Source: Marinobacter sp. (lineage in GTDB: Bacteria; Pseudomonadota; Gammaproteobacteria; Pseudomonadales; Oleiphilaceae). From it: a DNA stretch of 11,841 bases. The notes below the pieces were generated by a model, which did not search any database, was not told the origin of the DNA, and saw nothing but the letters and a program-made list of their open reading frames with translations. The stretch is taken from contig JAEPMM010000061.1 in NCBI GenBank assembly GCA_017643965.1, positions 1 through 11,841 of the forward strand, written 5' to 3'. Positions 6,319 to 11,841 of this stretch are shown here, piece by piece. Position numbers and translations under genes: made by a program. Within the stretch, counting starts at the first letter, position 1, and every line of letters begins with the position of its first letter.

Positions 6319-6358
6319 GTTTTCCAGTAACCCGTTAAAAAACAACCATCTGGAAAAC
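6319..6358. repeat. Inverted repeat between ftsX and the rpoH promoters
   Basis: GTTTTCCAG (6319-6327) and CTGGAAAAC (6350-6358) are perfect 9-base inverted copies with a 22-base spacer containing a run of A (T on the minus strand). It lies immediately upstream of the sigma-E -35 element and within the ftsX-rpoH read-through transcript. No U-tract follows, so it is not an obvious terminator; an operator or an mRNA hairpin is possible. Confidence 0.45.
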
Positions 6359-6435
6359 TCTCGCTGTCATCCCCTGCTCCACACACTACGCCGCGAAAGA
6401 CAGATTCTTCAATACGGTTTTCCCGCAACCCCGGA

Positions 6436-7434
6436 TCAGCCGCCGGCAATCTCCCCCGGCTCGATGGCGTCCAGGTGGCGCTTCACAGCAACCCACGCGC
6501 CCAGCCAGCCTAACAGCATCGCCACGATTAGCAACGCAAGCGCGCCGTCAAAGGTCAGGCCGTTCAGGGAAAAGTCACTGCGGTACAGCCCGGCCAGCCG
6601 CTCAACCGGCCCACTCAGCCACCACAATGAGAGCTGCAACAGCACCCAGGCCACCACACCACCGCCGAGGCCAAACCAGGCCCCGGTGTACAGAAACGGA
6701 CGGCGAACGAAGGCGTCGGTACCACCCACCATTTTAGCTACCAGAATCTCATCGCGCCTGTTTTCGATGGACAACCGCACGGTGTTACCGATAACCAGCA
6801 CCACCGCCGCCGCCAGCAACAGGGCCAGCGCCCACACCGCGCGGGCCAGCAGATCAGTCATTGCGTTCAGGCGCTGCAGCCAGCCCAGGTCGACCTGAAC
6901 CCGGTCCACACCGTTCATCCCTCGCAGACGTGTCACCAGCGTTTCCACGCCACCGGCGGTGCGTGAGGCCTCATCCGGGGTGACCAGCAGGGTATGGGGT
7001 AACGGGTTGCCCTCGAGGTAATCCAGTGCGTCGTTCAGACCGGAGGAGGCGCGGAATTCCGCCAGCGCCTGATCCTTGTCGATCAGTTCCACCTCCAGCA
7101 CGCGGCTGTCGGCCTGCGCCTCGGCCTGCAATGCCCGGGCGTCGTCCAGCGTTACGCTGTCACTGAGGTAGGCGGTGATACGGGCGCTGCTCTCCCAGCC
7201 GGCGCTGACCCCCTGAAGGCTGGTCAACAGCAACAGCAAGGCCACCGGCAGCGCCAGCGCCACGCCCATCACGGTCCAGGTCATCATGCTGGCCACCGGC
7301 GTGCGCCAGAGCCGCTCAGCGCTGTCGCGGGCCACCTTGCGGTGATGGACCAGATAGCTTTCCGCCTGCTGTTGCAGCGGTGAGCGGGACTGATTGGCGC
7401 CTTTCTGCTTACGGGAGTCAGCGGCCACGGCCAC
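6436..7434 (-). CDS. ftsX: Cell division protein FtsX (ABC-type permease subunit)
   Basis: FtsX is the inner-membrane half of the FtsEX complex. It sits at the division ring and transmits ATP hydrolysis by FtsE to periplasmic activators of cell-wall amidases. The 332-residue sequence has a cytoplasmic N-terminal tail (1-50), TM1 (about 52-74), a periplasmic domain (about 75-195), then TM2 (about 196-216), TM3 (about 248-270) and TM4 (about 296-318). The cytoplasmic stretch after TM2 holds IENRRDEILVAKMVGGTDAFVRRPFLYTGA (223-252), the conserved FtsX loop contacting FtsE. The start is GTG at 7432-7434, overlapping the end of ftsE by 17 bases; a second in-frame GTG two codons later is an equal candidate. 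Coupled translation with ftsE is expected. Confidence 0.95.
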   Translation of the reverse strand: MAVAADSRKQKGANQSRSPLQQQAESYLVHHRKVARDSAERLWRTPVASMMTWTVMGVALALPVALLLLLTSLQGVSAGWESSARITAYLSDSVTLDDARALQAEAQADSRVLEVELIDKDQALAEFRASSGLNDALDYLEGNPLPHTLLVTPDEASRTAGGVETLVTRLRGMNGVDRVQVDLGWLQRLNAMTDLLARAVWALALLLAAAVVLVIGNTVRLSIENRRDEILVAKMVGGTDAFVRRPFLYTGAWFGLGGGVVAWVLLQLSLWWLSGPVERLAGLYRSDFSLNGLTFDGALALLIVAMLLGWLGAWVAVKRHLDAIEPGEIAGG

Positions 7435-8089
7435 CCCCGGCAGTCAGCTCACCATGGTCGAGGGTCAGGGTTCGCCGCTGCATGTCGTTGATCAGGGCAA
7501 TATCGTGACTGGCGATCAGCACAGTCACCCCGACCTGGCTGAACTGACCGAACAGATGCATGATGTCGGCAGACAGTTCCGGGTCGAGGTTACCGGTGGG
7601 CTCATCCGCCAGCAGCACCGGCGGCTTGTTGACCACCGCCCGGGCGATACCCACCCGTTGTTGCTCCCCGCCGGACAACTGCAGCGGGTTCATTTTTTCC
7701 TTGCTGAGCAGGCCGACCTTGTCCAGCGCCGCCCGCACCCGGCGACCGATATCCCGCGCCGGCACGCCCATCACCTCCAGTGGCATGGCGACGTTGTCGA
7801 ACACCGTGCGATCGAACAACAGCTGGTGGTTCTGGAACACCACGCCGATGTGGCGGCGAATGTAGGGAATCTGGCGCCTGGGCAGGGTATTGAGCACCTG
7901 GCCACCGACCACCACCTCACCGGCACTGGGGCGTTCCATCACCATGATCAGCTTCAACAGCGTACTTTTGCCGGCGCCGGAGTGGCCGGTCAGAAACGCC
8001 ATTTCACCCCGGGCCAGGCTGAAGTTCACCTGCCGCAGGGCGGTATGGTCGCTGTCGTAGCGCTTGGTGACCTGACGGAATTCAATCAT
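7418..8089 (-). CDS. ftsE: Cell division ATP-binding protein FtsE
   Basis: FtsE is the cytoplasmic ATPase of the FtsEX divisome complex. The 223 residues show every ABC ATPase motif: Walker A GHSGAGKST (35-43), Q-loop Q86 (VVFQNHQLL), signature LSGGEQQR (138-145), Walker B VLLADEPTGNLD (158-169) with catalytic E163, and switch H195 (ASHD). The FDRTVFDNVAMPLEV segment (92-106) is typical of FtsE. The start ATG (8087-8089) lies 15 bases after the ftsY stop and the 3' end overlaps ftsX, so ftsY, ftsE and ftsX form one operon. No strong Shine-Dalgarno is seen before the ATG, which suggests re-initiation after ftsY. Confidence 0.97.
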   Translation of the reverse strand: MIEFRQVTKRYDSDHTALRQVNFSLARGEMAFLTGHSGAGKSTLLKLIMVMERPSAGEVVVGGQVLNTLPRRQIPYIRRHIGVVFQNHQLLFDRTVFDNVAMPLEVMGVPARDIGRRVRAALDKVGLLSKEKMNPLQLSGGEQQRVGIARAVVNKPPVLLADEPTGNLDPELSADIMHLFGQFSQVGVTVLIASHDIALINDMQRRTLTLDHGELTAGGGRGR

Positions 8090-8104
8090 CGGTCGTTACT
8101 GCTG

Positions 8105-9250
8105 TTACTGGTCGTCAAACAGGGCATCCACAAAGGTTTCGGCGTCGAAGCTGCGCAGATCGTCCACCTGCTCACCCACACCGATGTATCGAATGGGCAA
8201 CTGCAACTGGCGCGCGATAGCGAACACAATACCACCCTTGGCGGTGCCGTCCAGTTTGGTCAGGGTGATGCCGCTGACCCCCACCGCCTGCTGGAACACC
8301 TGGGCCTGGCTCAGGGCGTTCTGGCCGGTACCCGCGTCCAGCACCAGCATGACTTCGTGGGGCGCGGTGTCGTCCAGCTTCTTCATCACCCGCACGACCT
8401 TTTCCAGCTCGTTCATCAGGTTGTCTTTGTTCTGCAGACGGCCGGCGGTGTCCGCAATCACCACATCCACACCGCGGGACTGGGCCGACTGGATCGCGTC
8501 AAAAATCACCGAGGCGCTGTCGGCACCGGTGTGCTGGGCCACCACGGGCACGTTGTTACGCTCACCCCACACCTGCAACTGCTCCACCGCCGCCGCGCGG
8601 AAGGTATCCCCGGCCGCCAGCATCACCGACTTGCCCTCGGTCTGGAACTTTTTGGTGAGCTTGCCAATGGTGGTGGTCTTGCCCACACCGTTCACGCCCA
8701 CCATCAGAATCACGTAGGGCTTTTTGCCGCCATCCAGTTCCAGCGGCCTGGTCACGCCGGACAGCAGCCCGTGCAGTTCATCCCGCAGCGCCTTGCGCAA
8801 AGCGGCGCCGTCTTTGAGCTGGTTGCGCTCGAGCTTGTCGGTCAGCGATTCAATGATCTCGGAGGTGGCGGTGACCCCCACGTCGGCCATCAGCAACGTG
8901 GTTTCGATCTCTTCCAGCAGGTCCTCGTCAATCTTCTTACCCACGGCAAACAGATCAGACAGGCCGGAAGACAAGGTGGCACGGGTTTTCCCGAGCCCTT
9001 GGCGGATACGCTCGAAAACGCTGGCGGGCGGCTCCTCGGCGACCGATTCCGGTGCCGGGGCTGCGGGTTCTTCCGCGGTCGGCTCAGCAGGCGCGGTAAC
9101 CGGTTCAGCGCCCGGCTGCGGTTCCGGTTTTTTCTGGGGTACCGGCTTCGGGCGGGGTACCCGGCGGTAGTTGCCGGCCAGGTCCAGAGCAAAAATGAAG
9201 ACGAGGAGGCCCAGAAGGCCGATTGCAATCCACTCTGCGGTCATATCCAT
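8105..9250 (-). CDS. ftsY: Signal recognition particle receptor FtsY, with N-terminal membrane segment
   Basis: FtsY is the SRP receptor GTPase that docks ribosome-SRP complexes at the inner membrane for co-translational insertion. Residues 1-29 begin with a hydrophobic helix (IAIGLLGLLVFIFALDLA, 8-25) followed by a basic YRR. Next comes a P/E/A-rich linker (about 31-76), then the NG domain: N domain about 78-165, G1 GVNGVGKTTT (185-194), the insertion-box motif GDTFRAAA (214-221), G3 DTAGR (267-271), G4 TKLD (331-334), and closing VGEQVDDLRSFDAETFVDALF. The 381-residue length is normal. The hydrophobic N-terminus is not found in E. coli FtsY, which uses amphipathic helices. The chosen ATG (9248-9250) and a second in-frame ATG two codons on both lack a good Shine-Dalgarno. 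First gene of ftsY-ftsE-ftsX, divergent from rsmD. Confidence 0.96.
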   Translation of the reverse strand: MDMTAEWIAIGLLGLLVFIFALDLAGNYRRVPRPKPVPQKKPEPQPGAEPVTAPAEPTAEEPAAPAPESVAEEPPASVFERIRQGLGKTRATLSSGLSDLFAVGKKIDEDLLEEIETTLLMADVGVTATSEIIESLTDKLERNQLKDGAALRKALRDELHGLLSGVTRPLELDGGKKPYVILMVGVNGVGKTTTIGKLTKKFQTEGKSVMLAAGDTFRAAAVEQLQVWGERNNVPVVAQHTGADSASVIFDAIQSAQSRGVDVVIADTAGRLQNKDNLMNELEKVVRVMKKLDDTAPHEVMLVLDAGTGQNALSQAQVFQQAVGVSGITLTKLDGTAKGGIVFAIARQLQLPIRYIGVGEQVDDLRSFDAETFVDALFDDQ

Positions 9251-9289
9251 ACCATCAGTTGAAAATGGGCGGGAGAAAAGAAAGCCGAC

Positions 9290-9298
9290 ATTCTAGCA
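9290..9298 (-). promoter_or_regulatory. Extended -10 promoter for ftsY
   Basis: On the minus strand TGCTAGAAT (9290-9298) is an extended -10 element: TG plus TAGAAT, a 5/6 match to the hexamer. No good -35 lies 16-18 bases upstream, which extended -10 promoters can tolerate. Transcription would start near 9283, giving a leader of about 30 bases before the ftsY ATG. Confidence 0.45.
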
Positions 9299-9346
9299 GA
9301 CTGTCAGCGGGAATTGGGGCGGTTGGGCCAGCGCCCCGGATGGCGA

Positions 9347-9384
9347 TCGGATGAATTTCCGTTACCATACCGCCATTCATCCGA
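9347..9384. repeat. 10-base inverted repeat upstream of rsmD
   Basis: TCGGATGAAT (9347-9356) and ATTCATCCGA (9375-9384) are perfect inverted copies with an 18-base spacer. The repeat ends 19 bases before the rsmD start codon and lies in the ftsY/rsmD divergent spacer. It may be an operator or a leader hairpin; there is no U-tract and no clear plus-strand promoter. Confidence 0.5.
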
Positions 9385-9403
9385 CAGCGGCAGGCAGCAC
9401 CCC

Positions 9404-10042
9404 ATGGGCCAGAAACCGAAGCACCAGAAAGGCGGGCGCCAGGCACGCAGCGCGGCACCCGGAGCGGGCGGCAGCGGCGGCGAACTGCGCATCATCGGTG
9501 GCGACTGGCGTAGCCGCAAGCTGCGCTTTCCCGAAGCCGGCGGAGTACGCCCCACACCGGCTCGCACCCGGGAAACCCTGTTCAACTGGCTGAACTACCA
9601 CCTGGCCGGCCGCCGTTGCCTCGATCTGTTCGCCGGCTCCGGCGCCCTCGGCCTGGAGGCCCTGTCGCGAGGTGCCGGCCACACGGTGTTTGTCGATCAC
9701 ACACCGGCACTGGCCCAGGCGCTGCGCAGCAACCTCAGGTTATTGAAATCGGAGTCAGGAGACGTGATTTGCCAGAGTGTCGATGCGTTCCTGGCGCAAC
9801 CGCCAGCGGAACCCTTCGACATCCTGTTCATGGACCCACCGTTCCGCCAGGGCTGGCTGGAAACGCTGTTCCCGCTGATCGCAGACTGGGGCTGGGTCAG
9901 ACCGGGTGGTTGGATCTACGTGGAACATGAAAGCGAGATGCCAACACCCCAGGTTCCGGACGGCTGGTCCCTGCACCGGCAGAAATCCGCCGGGCAGGTC
10001 ACCTACTGTCTGTTCAGAGCTGGGGAGTCAGCCGAAATCTAG
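9404..10042 (+). CDS. rsmD: 16S rRNA (guanine(966)-N(2))-methyltransferase RsmD
   Basis: RsmD uses S-adenosylmethionine to methylate N2 of G966 in 16S rRNA on the small subunit. From the ATG at 9404 the protein has 212 residues, close to the family norm. The first 25 are a basic, glycine-rich tail that may contact RNA. Conserved elements are LRIIGGDWRSRKLRFP (28-43), VRPTPARTRETLFNWL (48-63), the SAM-binding motif LDLFAGSGALGLEALSRGA (73-91), D98 (VFVDHT) and the catalytic DPPF (144-147). The frame is open upstream to 9314, but those 30 residues are unlike the family, so the later ATG is preferred; its ribosome binding site (AGGCAG) is weak. It is divergent from ftsY, a common arrangement, and its stop lies 7 bases from that of the convergent desaturase gene with no visible terminator between. 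Confidence 0.93.
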   Translation: MGQKPKHQKGGRQARSAAPGAGGSGGELRIIGGDWRSRKLRFPEAGGVRPTPARTRETLFNWLNYHLAGRRCLDLFAGSGALGLEALSRGAGHTVFVDHTPALAQALRSNLRLLKSESGDVICQSVDAFLAQPPAEPFDILFMDPPFRQGWLETLFPLIADWGWVRPGGWIYVEHESEMPTPQVPDGWSLHRQKSAGQVTYCLFRAGESAEI

Positions 10043-10049
10043 CGAACGG

Positions 10050-11228
10050 TTACGCGGCGGGGCGCAGAGAATAGGCCCGCAGATGTGCTGCAAAGTCTTC
10101 CAGGTAGCGGATGCCGCTGGCTTCCGCTTCCTTGCACCAGTCCATAAGTGCCTGCATCTTCTCCTGGGGCTTTACGCCGCGCTTGCGCCAAAGTTCCTGC
10201 AGCTCGTTGCTCATCTCGTAGATCTGACGCAGAACCGCGTTGCGCTCAAGCACCGTTTCCAGATGCTCCTGCTCTTTCGGTTTGATCAGTGACACTTCAC
10301 GAGACAGCAACTGCTTGAGTTTGCGGTAACGGGGACGAATCTCATCGTCCATCAGTGACTTCTGCTGGCGCAGCACCGGCTCCATGACCCGCTTGCGGTA
10401 CTGGCGCATGATGTCAAAACGGTTGTTGGCAATGGCCTGAACGGTTTCCACATCCACGCTCAACTTGCCCGGCACATAGTGGGCAATGGGCTTGAAGCCC
10501 TTGGGCTTGGCCAGACCAAACAGCTGGAACAGACGGATGTAACCCCAGCCAATGTCCACCTCGAACCAGCGGCGGGACAGCTTGGAGGAGTTCGGATAGG
10601 TGTGGTGATTGTTGTGCAGCTCTTCGCCGCCAATCAGGATGCCCCAGGGCGAAATATTGCGGGCGTTGTCGGCGCATTCAAAGTTGCGATAGCCCATCCA
10701 GTGGCCGATGCCGTTGACCACACCGGCGGCCCACACCGGAATCCACATCATCTGCACGGCCCAGATCCAGATGCCGTGCACGCCGAACAGCAGCAGGTCG
10801 ATCACCGCCATCAGGGTGATGCCCAGCATTCTGTAGCGGCTGTAAACCTTGCGCTCAACCCAGTCTTCCGGGGTGCGCTGGCCGTAACGCTCGAGGGTTT
10901 CTGCGGTGGCGGAATCAGCATACAGTTCCGCGCCTTCGAACAGTACCTTACGGATACCAAGAACCACCGGGCTGTGGGGGTCTTCCTCGGTTTCGCATTT
11001 GGCGTGGTGTTTGCGGTGGATAGCGGTCCATTCCTTGGTGTTCTGGGCGGTGGTCAGCCACAGCCAGAACCGGAAGAAATGCTTCAGAACCGGGTGCAGA
11101 TCCAGCGAGTTGTGCGCCGAATGGCGATGCAGGTAAAGGGTTACACTAACGATGGTGACGTGGGTCATACCCAGGGCAACCAGAATCAGTTGCATCACCG
11201 AAAGGTCAAGAAGACCGTTAAACCACAT
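10050..11228 (-). CDS. Membrane fatty acid (acyl-CoA/phospholipid) delta-9-type desaturase
   Basis: This is a di-iron membrane desaturase that puts a double bond into saturated acyl chains using O2, raising membrane fluidity. The three histidine clusters are intact: HRHSAH (34-39), HRKHH (71-75) and HNNHH (205-209), plus NGIGH (172-176). Hydrophobic segments lie near 11-33, 50-62, 135-150 and 153-175. It resembles the Pseudomonas DesA/DesB group; which substrate it uses (phospholipid or acyl-CoA) cannot be told from sequence. After about residue 250 comes a helical, highly charged cytoplasmic tail of roughly 140 residues, absent from minimal desaturases but, as I recall, present in pseudomonad homologues. 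The start ATG (11226-11228) has the ribosome binding site TGAGGA at 11235-11240. No redox partner gene adjoins it; a FabR/DesT-like palindrome lies upstream. Confidence 0.9.
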   Translation of the reverse strand: MWFNGLLDLSVMQLILVALGMTHVTIVSVTLYLHRHSAHNSLDLHPVLKHFFRFWLWLTTAQNTKEWTAIHRKHHAKCETEEDPHSPVVLGIRKVLFEGAELYADSATAETLERYGQRTPEDWVERKVYSRYRMLGITLMAVIDLLLFGVHGIWIWAVQMMWIPVWAAGVVNGIGHWMGYRNFECADNARNISPWGILIGGEELHNNHHTYPNSSKLSRRWFEVDIGWGYIRLFQLFGLAKPKGFKPIAHYVPGKLSVDVETVQAIANNRFDIMRQYRKRVMEPVLRQQKSLMDDEIRPRYRKLKQLLSREVSLIKPKEQEHLETVLERNAVLRQIYEMSNELQELWRKRGVKPQEKMQALMDWCKEAEASGIRYLEDFAAHLRAYSLRPAA

Positions 11229-11295
11229 ACAAAATCCTCAATCAAATATCGTGGCTCGCCCGGCAATGGCACCGGCAAACCTTACCGAGCACTTT

Positions 11296-11313
11296 AGCGT
11301 ACAGATGTAAGCC
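11296..11313. promoter_or_regulatory. FabR/DesT-like operator upstream of the desaturase
   Basis: AGCGTACAGATGTAAGCC is an imperfect palindrome (GCnTACA, 2 bases, TGTAnGC) 67 bases upstream of the desaturase ATG. It strongly resembles, from memory, the operator of the TetR-family unsaturated fatty acid regulator FabR (AGCGTACA-N2-TGTTCGCT type). On the minus strand it would lie between a weak -35 (TTGTTG) and a -10-like TAAAGT (18-base spacer), a position suited to repression. That it is used here is inferred. Confidence 0.55.
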
Positions 11314-11326
11314 TCAACAACAGGAT

Positions 11327-11355
11327 TTGGACGAATATTTGTTACTGATTACACT
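11327..11355 (+). promoter_or_regulatory. Possible mutM promoter
   Basis: TTGGAC (11327-11332) and TACACT (11350-11355, 4/6) are separated by exactly 17 bases and point toward mutM. The -35 match is only 3/6. It does not overlap the FabR-like palindrome serving the divergent desaturase gene. Confidence 0.4.
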
Positions 11356-11402
11356 TATCCGGTTTCAGATCGTCCCTTCCCCCGCTTACCGGAGAACATT
11401 GC

Positions 11403-11841
11403 TTGCCCGAACTACCCGAAGTTGAAACCACCCGCCGAGGCATCGCGCCCCACTGTGAAGGGCGCACCATTCAGCAGGTGACGATCCGCAATCGCAGCCT
11501 GCGCTGGCCGATACCCCGGGAGCTGGACGACCACCTGGCCGGCGCCACCATCCGCATCGTGGAGCGCAGGGCTAAATACCTGCTGTTACGGGTCGACAGC
11601 GGCACGGCCATCGTGCACCTGGGCATGTCCGGCAGCCTGCGGGTCATCACCGACAACGCCCCACCGCTGACCCACGATCACGTGGAACTGGTATTGGACA
11701 GCGGTATCCGCCTGCGATTCAACGACCCGCGGCGCTTCGGCTGCTGGCTGTGGTCCGCCACGCCGGAACAACACCCGCTGTTGGCCAGCCTGGGCCCTGA
11801 GCCGCTGGCACCGGAGTTCACCGGGGCCCTGCTGTTCAGGC
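11403..11841 (+). CDS. mutM: Formamidopyrimidine-DNA glycosylase MutM (Fpg), 5' part
   Basis: MutM excises 8-oxoguanine and formamidopyrimidines and nicks the abasic site. I translated it from the TTG at 11403-11405, preceded by the ribosome binding site GGAGAA (11391-11396, six bases away). The product begins (M)PELPEVETTRRGI, the family's invariant N-terminus, with P2 as the Schiff-base nucleophile and E3 as the catalytic acid. Further family motifs are ERRAKYLLL with K58, HLGMSGSLR (72-80), THDHVEL and FNDPRRFG with the lesion-void-filling RRF. The 146 codons present run off the window edge; the remaining helix-two-turn-helix and zinc finger (about 125 residues) should lie beyond. TTG is the only sensible start, because processing of the initiator Met exposes P2. 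Divergent from the desaturase. Confidence 0.95.
   Translation, partial: MPELPEVETTRRGIAPHCEGRTIQQVTIRNRSLRWPIPRELDDHLAGATIRIVERRAKYLLLRVDSGTAIVHLGMSGSLRVITDNAPPLTHDHVELVLDSGIRLRFNDPRRFGCWLWSATPEQHPLLASLGPEPLAPEFTGALLFR

Noticed and set aside
6240..6449. 70-residue N-terminal extension of RpoH
   Set aside because: The extension covers the promoter region and the end of ftsX; the ATG at 6237-6239 has a strong ribosome binding site and matches homologues.
7394..9262. 622-codon plus-strand open frame across ftsE and ftsY
   Set aside because: It is antisense to two unmistakable genes, is rich in His/Gln/Leu as expected of a complementary frame of GC-rich genes, and shows no domain.
9314..9403. 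30-residue N-terminal extension of RsmD
   Set aside because: It runs through the inverted repeat and the promoter spacer and looks unlike the family; the ATG at 9404 fits the usual length.

Overview
The window looks like a chromosomal housekeeping segment of a moderately GC-rich gammaproteobacterium. The gene order rsmD / ftsY-ftsE-ftsX-rpoH and the protein sequences suggest the Pseudomonadales/Alteromonadales side, with Marinobacter or a close relative my best guess. That guess rests on remembered protein similarity, not a search. There are no phage, insertion sequence, CRISPR, tRNA or rRNA signs.

Layout, left to right. Positions 1-862: greB on the minus strand, with a near-perfect intrinsic terminator whose U-tract abuts its start codon, then a 250-base divergent spacer. 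Positions 863-1150: a small unrecognised plus-strand protein. Positions 1165-3316: a two-component operon on the minus strand (OmpR-type regulator, then an overlapping HAMP histidine kinase), with TTGTAA-type repeats in its promoter. Positions 3433-5147: a two-gene minus-strand operon, tartronate semialdehyde reductase then hydroxypyruvate isomerase, which interconvert hydroxypyruvate, tartronate semialdehyde and glycerate. Positions 5176-5284: a 109-base inverted-repeat element between rpoH and the reductase gene. Positions 5312-9250: ftsY-ftsE-ftsX-rpoH on the minus strand (SRP receptor, FtsEX divisome ABC complex, heat-shock sigma factor). rpoH has its own leader with overlapping sigma-E-type and sigma-70-type promoters and ends in a strong terminator. 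Positions 9404-10042: rsmD on the plus strand, divergent from ftsY. Positions 10050-11228: a membrane fatty acid desaturase on the minus strand, with a FabR/DesT-like palindrome upstream. Positions 11403-11841: the 5' part of mutM, starting at TTG and cut off by the window edge.

Functionally this is mostly core metabolism and stress physiology: transcription rescue (GreB), envelope/heat stress (RpoH under a sigma-E-type promoter), membrane protein targeting and division, 16S rRNA methylation, membrane fluidity and oxidative DNA repair. I see no convincing undescribed multi-gene system. The observations most worth a second look are regulatory or structural: the terminator in the greB leader, the 28-base-arm inverted repeat, a short palindrome occurring after both greB and hyi, the membrane anchor on FtsY, the long helical tail of the desaturase, and several operator-like repeats.
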